Positions 10,901 to 19,675 of a stretch of DNA of 64,000 bases are shown here, piece by piece. This stretch comes from Cupriavidus sp. WGlv3 (lineage in GTDB: Bacteria; Pseudomonadota; Gammaproteobacteria; Burkholderiales; Burkholderiaceae): contig NZ_JALHRX010000003.1 in assembly GCF_023952475.1 (NCBI RefSeq), positions 124,001-188,000 on the forward strand. Direction: 5' to 3'. Every line of letters begins with the position of its first letter. The first letter of the stretch is position 1. A program made the position numbers and the translations under genes. The notes beneath the pieces were generated by a model, which was not told the DNA's origin, did no database searches, and worked only from the letters and a program-made list of their open reading frames with translations.

Positions 10901-11842
10901 TCAGAGTTCGTAGGCTTCGTGTTCGCCGGACATGGCCTGCTCGACCAGCTTGCGGTTGAGCGTCGGCGAGAACAGTTCGATGAAGGTGTAGACAAAGCTG
11001 CGCAGGTAGGCCCCCTGCTTGACGGCCAGGTGGGTCACGTTGCTGCCGAACAGGTGCCCGGCGGCAATGCCGCGCAGGTTGCGGTCGCGCTCGGCATCAT
11101 AGGCGACGCCGGCGACGATGCCCACGCCCAGCCCGATTTCCACATAGGTCTTGATCACGTCCGCGTCGATGGCCTCGAGCACGATGTCCGGCGCCAGGTG
11201 GCGCAGCGCGAAGGCCTTGTCGATCTTGGTGCGCCCGGCGAAGTTGGCATCGTAGGTGATCAGCGGGTATCCCATCAGGTCTTCCAGCGCCAGGTGCTTC
11301 TTGTCCAGCAGCGGGTGCTCGGGCGGCGTAATCACCATATGGGTCCACTGGTAGCCCGGCAGCGACACCAGGTTCTTGTCGCTGGAGATGCCTTCGGTGG
11401 CGATGCCGATGTCGGCATGGTCATGCAGCAGCATGTCGGCGATCTGGGCCGGGTTGCCCTGCTGGATCGACAGCCGCACCTTGGGATAGCGCTTGGTGAA
11501 CTCGCTGATCACGCGTGGCAGCGCATAGCGCGCCTGGGTGTGCGTGGTGGCGATGGTGAAGTTGCCCTGGTCCTGTGCCGCATAGTCCATGCCGACGCGC
11601 TTCAGGCTTTCCACCTCCTGCAGGATCTTCTCGACCGAGCTGAGGATGCGGCGGCCGGGCTCGGTCAGGCTGCGGATGCGCTTGCCGTGGCGCGTGAAGA
11701 TATCGACCCCCAATTCTTCTTCCAGCTCGATGATGGCCTTGGATACGCCGGGTTGTGACGTATAGAGCGCTTTAGCGGCCTCGGTCAGGTTGTAATTCTG
11801 CCGGACGGCTTCCCGCACGAAACGAAACTGGTGCAAGTTCAT
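10901..11842 (-). CDS. cysB: CysB-type LysR-family regulator of sulfur assimilation
   Basis: This 313-residue transcription factor activates cysteine-biosynthesis genes when the N-acetylserine/O-acetylserine inducer is present. The N-terminal winged helix is MNLHQFRFVREAVRQNYNLTEAAKALYTSQPGVSKAI, the CysB/Cbl signature rather than a generic LysR start. The effector domain runs from about residue 90, with THTQARYALP and GLGVGIVA characteristic of CysB. It is divergent from the TauE exporter and the cys operon across a 164-bp AT-rich region, the classic place for CysB sites. The paralogue Cbl cannot be fully excluded, but context favours CysB. Confidence 0.92.
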   Translation of the reverse strand: MNLHQFRFVREAVRQNYNLTEAAKALYTSQPGVSKAIIELEEELGVDIFTRHGKRIRSLTEPGRRILSSVEKILQEVESLKRVGMDYAAQDQGNFTIATTHTQARYALPRVISEFTKRYPKVRLSIQQGNPAQIADMLLHDHADIGIATEGISSDKNLVSLPGYQWTHMVITPPEHPLLDKKHLALEDLMGYPLITYDANFAGRTKIDKAFALRHLAPDIVLEAIDADVIKTYVEIGLGVGIVAGVAYDAERDRNLRGIAAGHLFGSNVTHLAVKQGAYLRSFVYTFIELFSPTLNRKLVEQAMSGEHEAYEL

Positions 11843-12006
11843 ATATCTGCGTTCGTATAAACAAACAACTTCTTATTAGTTTGAGGTATGAGGCCAGTTT
11901 ATTACGATTCTCGAACTTTGTTAATGAACGGCCTGCCCTCGGTGCGCCTTCCCGCCGCGGCCAGTTCCACGGCGAGAGCCGCGGGCCACGCCACACCGAG
12001 TCCCTC
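11843..12006. promoter_or_regulatory. Divergent cysB / cys operon control region
   Basis: The 164 bp between the cysB and tauE starts include an AT-rich block (about 11840-11930) that contrasts with the surrounding GC. LysR regulators bind such divergent intervals. I could not pick exact -35/-10 hexamers with confidence, and a CysB site is inferred from position and composition only. Confidence 0.5.
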
Positions 12007-12780
12007 ATGTCCCTGGCCTATACCGCTTCTGGATTGTTCGTAGGCGTCCTCGTCGGCCTGACCGGCGTGGGAGGGGGCTCGCTGATGACGCCGCTGCTGA
12101 CACTGCTGTTCGGCTTCTCGCCCGCCACCGCGGTCGGCACCGACCTGGCCTTCGCGGCCATCACCAAGGGCTTCGGCACCATCGCGCATCGCGCCCACGG
12201 CCATGTGCAGTGGCAGGTGGTGCGGCGCCTGTGCATCGGCAGCCTGCCGGCGGCCGTGGCCGCCATCCTGGTGCTGAAGAGCGCCGGCGAACTCGACGCC
12301 CGGTGGCTGCATGCGATCCGCGTGACCATCGGCGTGTCGGTGCTGCTGACGGTGCTGTCGCTGCTGTTCCGCCGCCAGATGCTGGCCTGGCTGGAACGCA
12401 ACCCGCGCTTCCAGCTGCATGGCCGCAAGCAGGTCGTTGCCACCATCATCGTCGGCGCGGTGATCGGCGTGCTGGTCACGGTCTCGTCGATCGGTGCCGG
12501 CGCGGTCGGCGCCACGCTGATCCTGCTGCTGTATCCCCACATGAAGCCGGCCGAAGTGGCCGGCACCGACATTGCCTACGCCGTCCCGCTGACGGCGCTG
12601 GCCGGGCTGGGCCACGTATGGCTCGGCACGGTCGACTGGAATTTGCTGCTGGCGCTGCTGGTGGGTTCGATCCCCGGCATCTGGCTGGGCGCGCAACTGT
12701 CGCGGGCGCTGCCCGAGCGGCTGGTGCGTGCCGCCCTGGCGACGACGCTGACGCTCGTCGCCATCAAGCTCGTTTCCTGA
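12007..12780 (+). CDS. TauE/SafE-family anion exporter (probable sulfite exporter)
   Basis: This 257-residue inner-membrane protein has about seven to eight hydrophobic helices. It carries two copies of the TauE signature: FVGVLVGLTGVGGGSLMTPLL near the N-terminus and IGVLVTVSSIGAGAVGATLILLLYP in the second half, each followed by an AVGTD or VAGTD motif. The ATG at 12007 starts directly at the first helix; an in-frame upstream extension from 11881 has no membrane character and overlaps the control region. It is the first gene ahead of cysI (28 bp gap), so it probably exports excess sulfite or imports a sulfur anion for the pathway. Confidence 0.88.
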   Translation: MSLAYTASGLFVGVLVGLTGVGGGSLMTPLLTLLFGFSPATAVGTDLAFAAITKGFGTIAHRAHGHVQWQVVRRLCIGSLPAAVAAILVLKSAGELDARWLHAIRVTIGVSVLLTVLSLLFRRQMLAWLERNPRFQLHGRKQVVATIIVGAVIGVLVTVSSIGAGAVGATLILLLYPHMKPAEVAGTDIAYAVPLTALAGLGHVWLGTVDWNLLLALLVGSIPGIWLGAQLSRALPERLVRAALATTLTLVAIKLVS

Positions 12781-12808
12781 ATTCAACGAATACTGAACGG
12801 ACCCCGCC

Positions 12809-14491
12809 ATGTATCAGTACGACCAGTATGACCAGCGCATCGTCGCCGAGCGCGTCGCCCAGTTCCGTGACCAGGTGCGCCGCCGCCTGTCGGACGAACT
12901 GACCGAGGAAGAATTCCTGCCGCTGCGGCTGCAGAACGGCCTGTACATGCAGCGCCACGCCTACATGCTGCGCGTGGCGATTCCGTACGGCCTGCTGTCG
13001 TCGAAGCAGCTGCGCAAGTTGGCCCATATCGCGCGCGAATACGACCGCGGCTACGGCCACTTCTCGACCCGCCAGAACATCCAGTACAACTGGATGGAAC
13101 TGGAGCGCGTGCCCGACGTGCTGGCCGAGCTGGCCAGCGTCGAGATGCACGCGATCCAGACCTCGGGCAACTGCGTGCGCAACATCACCACCGACCACTT
13201 CGCCGGCGTGGCGCCGGACGAGTCGGTCGACCCCCGCGTGCTGGCCGAGCTGCTGCGCCAGTGGAGCACGTTCCAGCCGGAATTCGCCTTCCTGCCGCGC
13301 AAGTTCAAGATCGCGATCTCGGCGTCGGCCGACGACCGCGCCGTGGTGCAGATGCATGACATCGGCATCTATGCCTACAAGAACGCCGAAGGCGAAACGC
13401 GCCTGCGCATCCTGGCCGGCGGCGGCCTGGGCCGCACCCCGATCCTGGGCACCATCATCAAGGACGATCTGCCGTGGCAGCACATGCTGTCCTACGTCGA
13501 GTCGGCCATCCGCGTGTACAACCGCTATGGCCGCCGCGACAACAAGTACAAGGCGCGCATCAAGATCCTGGTGAAGGCGATCGGCGCAGAGAAGTTCGCG
13601 CAGGAAGTCGAGGAAGAGTGGCAGCACAGCAAGGACGGCCCGGCCACGCTGACGCAGGCCGAGTTCGACCGCGTGGCGCAGTACTTCACGCCGCCGGCAT
13701 ATGAAAAGCTGGCCGATACCGATGCCTCGTACGAAAAGCACCTGCTCGAGGACAAGGCCTTCGCGCGCTGGGTCAGCCGCAGCGTGCACGGCCACAAGGT
13801 GCCGGGCTACGCCGCGGTGACGCTGTCGACCAAGCCCGGCCTGGTGTCGCCCCCGGGCGATGCCACCGACGCGCAGATGGAAACCGTGGCCGACCTGGCC
13901 GACCAGTTCGGCTTCGGCGAGCTGCGCGTCGCGCACGAGCAGAACCTGGTGCTGCCGGACGTGAAGAAGCAAGACCTGTACGCGCTATGGCAGCTGGCCA
14001 GGAAGGCCGGCCTGGCGACGCCCAACATCGGGCTGCTGACCGACATCATCGCCTGCCCCGGCGGCGACTTCTGCTCGCTGGCCAATGCCAAGTCGATCCC
14101 GATCGCGCAGGCGATCCAGGACCGCTTCGACGACCTCGACTACGTCTACGACCTGGGCGAGATCTCGCTGAACATCTCGGGCTGCATCAACGCCTGCGGC
14201 CACCACCACGTCGGCAATATCGGCGTGCTGGGCGTCGACAAGGACGGTTCGGAGTGGTACCAGGTCACGCTGGGCGGCGCGCAGGGCAACCAGACCGCGC
14301 TGGGCAAGGTGATCGGCCCGTCGTTCAGCGCCGAGGAAATGCCCGACGTGGTGAGCCGCATCATCGACACCTTCGTCGCCAACCGCATCGAGGACGAACG
14401 CTTTATCGAAACCCTGTCCCGCATCGGCATCGCCCCGTTCAAGGAGCGTGTCTACGCAGACAAGCAGCCGCGCGAGCGCGCCGAAGCCTGA
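12809..14491 (+). CDS. cysI: Sulfite reductase, siroheme/[4Fe-4S] hemoprotein subunit
   Basis: This 560-residue enzyme reduces sulfite to sulfide with six electrons in the cytoplasm. It shows the duplicated ferredoxin-like/siroheme fold: GYGHFSTRQNIQYNWM near residue 90 and TSGNCVRNITTD near 125. The cluster ligands are Cys416 and Cys422 (ACPGGDFC) and Cys459 and Cys463 (SGCINACGHHH), the C-X5-C...C-X3-C pattern that ligates [4Fe-4S] and siroheme. No flavoprotein subunit (cysJ) is encoded in this operon, so the electron donor must be ferredoxin or another reductase. It is followed after 16 bp by DUF934. Confidence 0.95.
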   Translation: MYQYDQYDQRIVAERVAQFRDQVRRRLSDELTEEEFLPLRLQNGLYMQRHAYMLRVAIPYGLLSSKQLRKLAHIAREYDRGYGHFSTRQNIQYNWMELERVPDVLAELASVEMHAIQTSGNCVRNITTDHFAGVAPDESVDPRVLAELLRQWSTFQPEFAFLPRKFKIAISASADDRAVVQMHDIGIYAYKNAEGETRLRILAGGGLGRTPILGTIIKDDLPWQHMLSYVESAIRVYNRYGRRDNKYKARIKILVKAIGAEKFAQEVEEEWQHSKDGPATLTQAEFDRVAQYFTPPAYEKLADTDASYEKHLLEDKAFARWVSRSVHGHKVPGYAAVTLSTKPGLVSPPGDATDAQMETVADLADQFGFGELRVAHEQNLVLPDVKKQDLYALWQLARKAGLATPNIGLLTDIIACPGGDFCSLANAKSIPIAQAIQDRFDDLDYVYDLGEISLNISGCINACGHHHVGNIGVLGVDKDGSEWYQVTLGGAQGNQTALGKVIGPSFSAEEMPDVVSRIIDTFVANRIEDERFIETLSRIGIAPFKERVYADKQPRERAEA

Positions 14492-14507
14492 GGACCGGAG
14501 ACTGAAC

Positions 14508-15101
14508 ATGGCAAAGATCATTCAACTGCAACGCCAGGATGCAACCGGCAGTGCGAACGTCACCCCGGTGATCGTCGAAGACAACTGGACCGTGCTGCGC
14601 GCCACCGAAGAACAGCCGCTGACCGAAGAGCGCATCGCTGCAGCCGTGCAAGGCCAGGACGCGGTGCTGTTCCCGCTGTCGGTGTGGCAGGCCAATGAAG
14701 CGCTGCTGGCCGGCCGCGACGCGGCCCGCACCGGCGTGTGGCTGGCGCCGGAAGACGAGCCGGGCGATGCCGCCGCGTACTTCGATCGGGTCTCGCTGGT
14801 AGCGGTCGACTTCCCGGTGTTCCGTGACGGCCGCGGCTTCTCCACCGCCTACCTGCTGCGCACCCGTTACCAGTGGCAAGGCCAGCTGCGCGCCATCGGC
14901 GACGTGCTGCGCGACCAGCTCAACTTCATGAAGCGCTGCGGCTTCGATGCCTTCGCGGTCCGTGCGGACAAGAGCATCGACGACGCGATCAAGGGCTTTA
15001 CCGAGTTCACCGTGACCTACCAGGCGTCGGTGGACGAGCCGCTGCCGCTGTTCCGCCGCGCGCGGGCAGAGGTTGGCGCGCAACCGAAGGAAGCGGCATG
15101 A
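14508..15101 (+). CDS. DUF934 protein of the cys operon
   Basis: This 197-residue soluble protein is of the DUF934 family, consistently placed between sulfite reductase and cysH in proteobacteria; its function is not established. The conserved core is near residues 80-160: DRVSLVAVDFPVFRDGRGFSTAYLLR, then LRAIGDVLRDQLNFMKRCGFDAFAVR, which is diagnostic. A GGACCGGAG ribosome site precedes the ATG at 14508. Its stop overlaps the cysH start by 4 bp (ATGA), indicating translational coupling. Placement suggests help in electron delivery to CysI or in APS reduction, but that is inference. Confidence 0.88.
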   Translation: MAKIIQLQRQDATGSANVTPVIVEDNWTVLRATEEQPLTEERIAAAVQGQDAVLFPLSVWQANEALLAGRDAARTGVWLAPEDEPGDAAAYFDRVSLVAVDFPVFRDGRGFSTAYLLRTRYQWQGQLRAIGDVLRDQLNFMKRCGFDAFAVRADKSIDDAIKGFTEFTVTYQASVDEPLPLFRRARAEVGAQPKEAA

Positions 15102-15901
15102 GCACGGTGCTGAGCGAAATCGCCGTGGTCGACGCCGGTGCGGCGTCGGCGCTGCGTCCGCCCGCGCTGTGGGTTGCGCCGGAATACACCGGCAGCATTG
15201 CCGCGCTGGAGCACAAGGAGCGCGAGCTGGCCGAGCGCCTGGCGGGCATCGCCGGCCGCTTCTTCCGCGCGCGCTTTGCCTCGAGCCTGGCGGCCGAGGA
15301 CATGGTGCTGACCGACGCGATCCTGCGCGGCAGCGAGGCCGTGCGCGCCGGCATCCGCGTGTTCACGCTGCAGACCGGGCGCCTGCACGCCGAGACCCTG
15401 GCGGTGCTGGACAAGGTGCAGGCGCGCTACGGGTACAGCATCGAGCAGTACACGCCGGACGCCGAGGCAATCGAGAACTACCTGAAGAAGCACGGGCTGA
15501 ACGGCTTCTACGACAGCATCGACGCGCGCAAGTCGTGCTGCGGCATCCGCAAGGTCGAGCCGCTCAACCGCGCGCTGTCGCACGCCGATGCCTGGCTGAC
15601 CGGCCAGCGCCGCGAGCAGGCCGTGACCCGCGCCGAGCTGCCGTTCGAAGAGCTGGACGAAGCCCGCGGCATCCCCAAGTTCAACCCGCTTGCGGACTGG
15701 AGCGAGGCCGAAGTGTGGGCCTACCTGAAGCGCCACGACGTGCCCATCAACGACCTGCACGCCAAGGGCTACCCGAGCATCGGCTGCGAGCCATGTACGC
15801 GTGCCGTGCGCGCGGGCGAGGATGTCCGTGCGGGACGTTGGTGGTGGGAGAGCAAGGACTCGAAAGAGTGCGGGCTCCACGAACAGAACATCAAGCATTG
15901 A
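15098..15901 (+). CDS. cysH: Adenylyl-sulfate (APS) reductase, [4Fe-4S] type
   Basis: This 267-residue enzyme reduces APS to sulfite and AMP with thioredoxin or glutathione-type donors. The PP-loop fold region is FASSLAAEDMVLTD (61-74). The iron-sulfur ligands Cys147-Cys148 (KSCCGIRK) and Cys230-X2-Cys233 (GCEPC) are present, identifying an APS rather than PAPS reductase. The catalytic cysteine is in the C-terminal KECGLH (Cys258). The family norm is 240-270 residues. The start is coupled to the DUF934 stop, and cysD follows 12 bp later. Confidence 0.95.
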   Translation: MSTVLSEIAVVDAGAASALRPPALWVAPEYTGSIAALEHKERELAERLAGIAGRFFRARFASSLAAEDMVLTDAILRGSEAVRAGIRVFTLQTGRLHAETLAVLDKVQARYGYSIEQYTPDAEAIENYLKKHGLNGFYDSIDARKSCCGIRKVEPLNRALSHADAWLTGQRREQAVTRAELPFEELDEARGIPKFNPLADWSEAEVWAYLKRHDVPINDLHAKGYPSIGCEPCTRAVRAGEDVRAGRWWWESKDSKECGLHEQNIKH

Positions 15902-15913
15902 GGCCATAAGAAA

Positions 15914-16879
15914 ATGGGCATCATGAACGACATCGCAGAAGCCACCTCCGGTGTGGCGCACCTGTTGCAGGTACAGAACGACCATCTCGACCGCCTGGAA
16001 GCAGAATCGATCTACATCATCCGCGAGGTGGTGGCCGAGTGCCGCAACCCGGCGCTGCTGTTCTCCGGCGGCAAGGATTCGATCGTGATGCTGCACCTGG
16101 CGCTGAAGGCGTTCCGCCTGGGCGAGCGCAAGATCGAGCTGCCGTTCCCGCTGGTGCATATCGACACCGGCCACAACTACCCGGAAGTGATCGCGTTCCG
16201 CGACCAGCGCGTGGCTGAGCTCGGTGCGCGCCTGGTGGTCGGCCATGTCGAGGACTCGATCAAGCGCGGCACCGTGCGCCTGCGCAAGGACACCGATTCG
16301 CGCAACGCGGCGCAGGCGGTGACGCTGCTCGAAACCATCGGCGAGCACCAGTTCGACGCGCTGATGGGCGGCGCCCGCCGCGACGAAGAGAAGGCCCGCG
16401 CCAAGGAGCGCATCTTCTCGTTCCGCGACGAGTTCGGCCAGTGGGACCCGAAGGCCCAGCGCCCCGAGCTGTGGAGCCTGTACAACGCCCGCATGGCGCC
16501 GGGCGAGCAGATGCGCGTGTTCCCGATCTCGAACTGGACCGAGCTCGACGTGTGGCAGTACATCGCCCGCGAAAACCTGGCGCTGCCGCCGATCTACTAC
16601 GCGCACCAGCGCGAGGTGGTGCGCAAGAATGGCCTGCTGGTGCCGGTTACGCCGATCACGCCCAAGCAGGACGGCGACGTCAGCGAAGTGCTGTCGGTGC
16701 GCTTCCGCACCGTCGGCGACATCAGCTGCACCTGCCCGGTGGCCAGCGTCGCCGATTCGCCGGAAGCGATCATCGCCGAGACCGCGGTGACCGAGATCAC
16801 CGAGCGCGGCGCCACCCGCATGGACGACCAGACCAGCGAAGCCTCGATGGAGCGCCGCAAGAAGGAAGGCTACTTCTAA
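15914..16879 (+). CDS. cysD: Sulfate adenylyltransferase subunit 2
   Basis: This 321-residue ATP sulfurylase small subunit forms APS from sulfate and ATP with CysN. The PP-loop LLFSGGKDSIVMLHLALKAF is near residues 49-68. Later family blocks include HIDTGHNYPEVIAFRD, GGARRDEEKARAKERIFS and ISNWTELDVWQYI, and the TRMDDQTSEASMERRKKEGYF C-terminus is typical of CysD. An alternative ATG at 15923 would remove three residues; neither has a strong ribosome site. It sits between cysH and cysN, 25 bp from the latter. Confidence 0.96.
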   Translation: MGIMNDIAEATSGVAHLLQVQNDHLDRLEAESIYIIREVVAECRNPALLFSGGKDSIVMLHLALKAFRLGERKIELPFPLVHIDTGHNYPEVIAFRDQRVAELGARLVVGHVEDSIKRGTVRLRKDTDSRNAAQAVTLLETIGEHQFDALMGGARRDEEKARAKERIFSFRDEFGQWDPKAQRPELWSLYNARMAPGEQMRVFPISNWTELDVWQYIARENLALPPIYYAHQREVVRKNGLLVPVTPITPKQDGDVSEVLSVRFRTVGDISCTCPVASVADSPEAIIAETAVTEITERGATRMDDQTSEASMERRKKEGYF

Positions 16880-16904
16880 GCCGCACGCAGCAAAGGATCC
16901 AGAC

Positions 16905-18209
16905 ATGACTCACCAAGCAACCCACCAAGGCCTGCTGCGCTTCATCACCGCCGGCTCGGTCGACGACGGCAAGAGCACGCTGATCGGCCGCCTGCTGTAC
17001 GACAGCAAGGCCGTGCTGTCCGACCAGCTGACCGCGCTGGCCAACGCCAAGAACAAGCGCACCGCCGGCGAGCAGATCGACTTCTCGCTGCTGACCGACG
17101 GCCTGGAAGCCGAGCGCGAGCAGGGCATCACCATCGACGTGGCCTACCGCTATTTCTCGACCGCGCGCCGCAAGTTCATCATCGCGGATACGCCGGGCCA
17201 CGAGCAGTACACCCGCAACATGGTCACCGGCGCCTCGACCGCCGATGCGGCGATCGTGCTGGTCGATGCCACCCGCGTGACCGTCACCGACGGCCGCGCC
17301 GAGCTGCTGGCGCAGACCAAGCGCCATTCGGCGATCCTGAAGCTGCTGGAAATCCGGCACGTGATCGTCGCCGTCAACAAGATGGACCTGGTCGACTACA
17401 GCGAGCAGACCTTCAACGAGATCCGCACCGCCTACGCCGAACTGGCCGAGCAGCTGGGCCTTAAGGACGTGCGCTACGTGCCGGTGTCCGCGCTGCGCGG
17501 CGACAACATCGTGCACGAGAGCGAGGCGATGCCGTGGTACCAGGGCGAGCCGCTGCTGCCGCTGCTGGAAGAGCTGCCGGTGGAAGAAGCCGCGCCCGAG
17601 GACGCCGCCGCGCTGCGCTTCCCGGTGCAGCTGGTGATCCGCCAGGACGGTTCGCAGTCGGACGACTTCCGCGGCTACGCCGGCCGCGTCGAAGCCGGCA
17701 CCGTGCGCGTCGGCCAGAAGCTGCGCGTGCTGCCTGCCAACCGCGAAGCCGTGGTCGCCGAAGTGCTGACGCCCAACGGCGCGGCCGAATCGGCCAATGT
17801 CGGCGACACCGTCACCGTGCGCCTGGCCGAGGACGTCGATGTATCACGCGGTGACATGTTCGTTGCCGCCGACGCGACCGCGGCGTCCGCCAAGAAACTG
17901 CAGGCCGACCTGTGCTGGTTCGACGACGAGTCGCTGAACCCGGCGCGCAAGTACGTGCTCAAGCACACCACGGCCAGCGTGTTTGCGCGCGTGTCGGCGG
18001 TGGACCGCGTGCTGGACGTGCATACGCTGTCGCACGAGACCGGCCGCCACGAGATCCGCCTGAACGATATCGGCTCGGTGCAGATCTCGCTGCAGAAGCC
18101 GATCGTGTGCGATGCCTACGGCGATAATCCGGCCACCGGGGCGTTCGTGCTGATCGACGAGGCCACCAACCACACGGTGGCCGCAGGCATGATCCGTGCG
18201 TTCTCCTGA
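16905..18209 (+). CDS. cysN: Sulfate adenylyltransferase subunit 1 (GTPase)
   Basis: This 434-residue GTPase drives APS formation by CysD. G1 is GSVDDGKST (18-26), G3 DTPGHEQYTRNM, and G4 NKMD, with the effector region TIDVAYRYFST. The C-terminal half carries EF-Tu-like beta-barrels. It has no fused APS kinase (CysC) domain, which agrees with an APS reductase pathway that bypasses PAPS. Cytoplasmic heterodimer with CysD. Confidence 0.96.
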   Translation: MTHQATHQGLLRFITAGSVDDGKSTLIGRLLYDSKAVLSDQLTALANAKNKRTAGEQIDFSLLTDGLEAEREQGITIDVAYRYFSTARRKFIIADTPGHEQYTRNMVTGASTADAAIVLVDATRVTVTDGRAELLAQTKRHSAILKLLEIRHVIVAVNKMDLVDYSEQTFNEIRTAYAELAEQLGLKDVRYVPVSALRGDNIVHESEAMPWYQGEPLLPLLEELPVEEAAPEDAAALRFPVQLVIRQDGSQSDDFRGYAGRVEAGTVRVGQKLRVLPANREAVVAEVLTPNGAAESANVGDTVTVRLAEDVDVSRGDMFVAADATAASAKKLQADLCWFDDESLNPARKYVLKHTTASVFARVSAVDRVLDVHTLSHETGRHEIRLNDIGSVQISLQKPIVCDAYGDNPATGAFVLIDEATNHTVAAGMIRAFS

Positions 18210-18247
18210 TCGGTAATCAACAGGAACAGGCGGACGAGGGGCAGCAG

Positions 18248-19048
18248 ATGGACAAGCAGGCACGGAAGACTTTCGGCAAGGTGTACCTGATCGGGGCAGG
18301 CCCCGGTGCGGCAGACCTCATTACGGTGCGTGGTGCACGGCTTTTGGGCGAAGCCCAGGTGGTGCTGCACGACGCGCTGGTATCGCCGGAGATGCTGGCG
18401 TGGTGTCCGCAGGCCGAGCTGGTCGAAGTCGGCAAGCGCTGCGGCCAGCGCTCGACCGCGCAGCTGTTCATCAACCGCCAGATCGTCGATCTCGCCGGCA
18501 AGTACGAACGCGTGGTGCGCCTGAAGGGCGGCGACCCGATGCTGTTCGGCCGCGCCGACGAGGAACTGCAGGCGCTGGAAGCGGCCGGCATCGGGTACGA
18601 GGTCGTGCCCGGCATCACGGCCGCGCTGGCGGCCGCTTCCGCCATCGGCAAGCCGCTGACCAGGCGCGGCGTGTCGCGCAGCGTGGCCTTTGCCACGCAG
18701 GCCAAGGCCGCGGATGGCGAAGGCTCGGCCGATATCGAAGCCGCGGTCAAGGCCGACACGCTGGTCTACTACATGGGCCGCGACCAGGCCGCATCGATCG
18801 CCGCGCAGCTGATCGCGCACGGCAAGCCTGCGTCGACGCCGGCCTGGGTGGTGGAAGCCGCCACCACGCCGAAACAGCGCAGCCGCGAATTCACGCTCGG
18901 CCAGATGGCGGCCGGTGAGGCGGCGGCGTGGATCGATCCGGTGCAGCCCAGCCTGCTGATGATCGGCGCCGCGCTGGCGGCGCGTGCGACCGAGGTGCCG
19001 CGCGAGGATGCGGACCTGATTGAGGTGCGAGCGCCGCGCGCCGCCTGA
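18248..19048 (+). CDS. cobA: Uroporphyrinogen-III C-methyltransferase
   Basis: This 266-residue SAM-dependent enzyme makes precorrin-2 from uroporphyrinogen III for siroheme and cobalamin. The tetrapyrrole methylase signatures are VYLIGAGPGAADLITVRGARLL near residue 12, VRLKGGDPMLFGRADEEL near 95 and VVPGITAALAAASAIGKPLTRR near 120. It lacks the N-terminal dehydrogenase/ferrochelatase part of CysG, so those steps must come from another protein. Last gene of the cys operon, 38 bp after cysN. Its product serves CysI directly. A GC-rich repeat begins immediately after its stop codon. Confidence 0.94.
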   Translation: MDKQARKTFGKVYLIGAGPGAADLITVRGARLLGEAQVVLHDALVSPEMLAWCPQAELVEVGKRCGQRSTAQLFINRQIVDLAGKYERVVRLKGGDPMLFGRADEELQALEAAGIGYEVVPGITAALAAASAIGKPLTRRGVSRSVAFATQAKAADGEGSADIEAAVKADTLVYYMGRDQAASIAAQLIAHGKPASTPAWVVEAATTPKQRSREFTLGQMAAGEAAAWIDPVQPSLLMIGAALAARATEVPREDADLIEVRAPRAA

Positions 19049-19049
19049 G

Positions 19050-19181
19050 GGTTTTCTCCCCTCTCCCATTTATGGGAGAGGGGCGGGGGAGAGGGCAGGA
19101 GCTTCCACGAAGTGAATGCCGTCGTCCTTGCGCACGCCGGCCCTCTCCCCCAACCCCTCTCCCGCAAGCGGGCGAGGGGAG
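19050..19181. repeat. REPIN-like GC-rich intergenic repeat, copy 1
   Basis: A 132-bp element starts right after the cobA stop. It has an outer CTCCCCTCTCCC at 19056-19067, a matching GAGGGGAG end at 19174-19181, and internal hairpins (CTCTCCC/GGGAGAG and CCCTCTCCC/GCGAGGGG). The central core GAGCTTCCACGAAGTGAATG is identical in copy 2 at 24699-24826. Two facing hairpins around a fixed core resemble REPIN or MITE-type non-autonomous elements. Confidence 0.8.
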
Positions 19182-19219
19182 CAGGCAAGCGGTATTTGAT
19201 ACCCTGCAGAAAAAACTAA

Positions 19220-19252
19220 CCCCGTGGCGGAACGCCGGCACGGGGTTTTTTT
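19220..19252 (+). terminator. Rho-independent terminator of the cys operon
   Basis: The stem CCCCGTG (19220-19226) pairs with CACGGGG (19239-19245) and is followed by seven T residues. It lies 172 bp after cobA, beyond the repeat, and would also stop readthrough into the convergent cbiX gene. Confidence 0.85.
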
Positions 19253-19271
19253 ACTTGAGGCCGTCAGGACT

Positions 19272-19667
19272 TCAGGCTTCCGGCGCAGCCCCAGGCAACG
19301 CCGCCATGCAATACGCCGCAATCGCGTCCAGCACCGCATCCGACTCGCCCACCGCGGCGGCGCAATGAATGCGCAAGCCGGGATGGGCCTGCCGGCACTG
19401 CTCGATCAGCGCCGGCAAATCGCGCCGGATATGTCCGCCCTGGCCAAAGAACACGGGCACCACGGTAACCTCGGTCACGCCTTGCGCCGCCAGTTCGGCC
19501 AGCGCATCCGCCAGCAGCGGCGACATCAGCTCCAGGAACGCCAGACGCACCGCGCAGCCGGGCAGGGCGGCCACCAGCTTCTGCTGCAGCCGCTCGAACG
19601 GCTCGCGCCAGCGCGCATCGCGCGCGCCGTGCGCGAACAGGACCAGGGCTCGGTTTGAAACTGTCAT
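19272..19667 (-). CDS. cbiX: CbiX/SirB-like sirohydrochlorin chelatase, short form
   Basis: This 131-residue single-domain chelatase is predicted to insert Fe2+ or Co2+ into sirohydrochlorin. The first metal-ligand motif is LVLFAHGARD with His13; the second is VVPVFFGQGGHIRRDLP near residue 70. The length equals one CbiX domain; it probably dimerises as archaeal CbiXS does. The ATG at 19667 is chosen, although the frame stays open far upstream inside lptG. It lies 8 bp after lptG on the same strand, so it may be transcribed with lptFG, and it is convergent with cobA, whose pathway it completes. Whether iron or cobalt is preferred is not visible. Confidence 0.85.
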   Translation of the reverse strand: MTVSNRALVLFAHGARDARWREPFERLQQKLVAALPGCAVRLAFLELMSPLLADALAELAAQGVTEVTVVPVFFGQGGHIRRDLPALIEQCRQAHPGLRIHCAAAVGESDAVLDAIAAYCMAALPGAAPEA

Positions 19668-19675
19668 GGCCGTGC

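Noticed and set aside
15098-15901. cysH as PAPS reductase
   Set aside because: The paired cysteines at 147-148 and CxxC at 230-233 are iron-sulfur ligands found in APS reductases, and no cysC is present.
19050-19181. The GC-rich repeat read as a CRISPR-like or tRNA-like element
   Set aside because: There is only one unit per site, no spacer-repeat series, and the hairpins do not form a cloverleaf.
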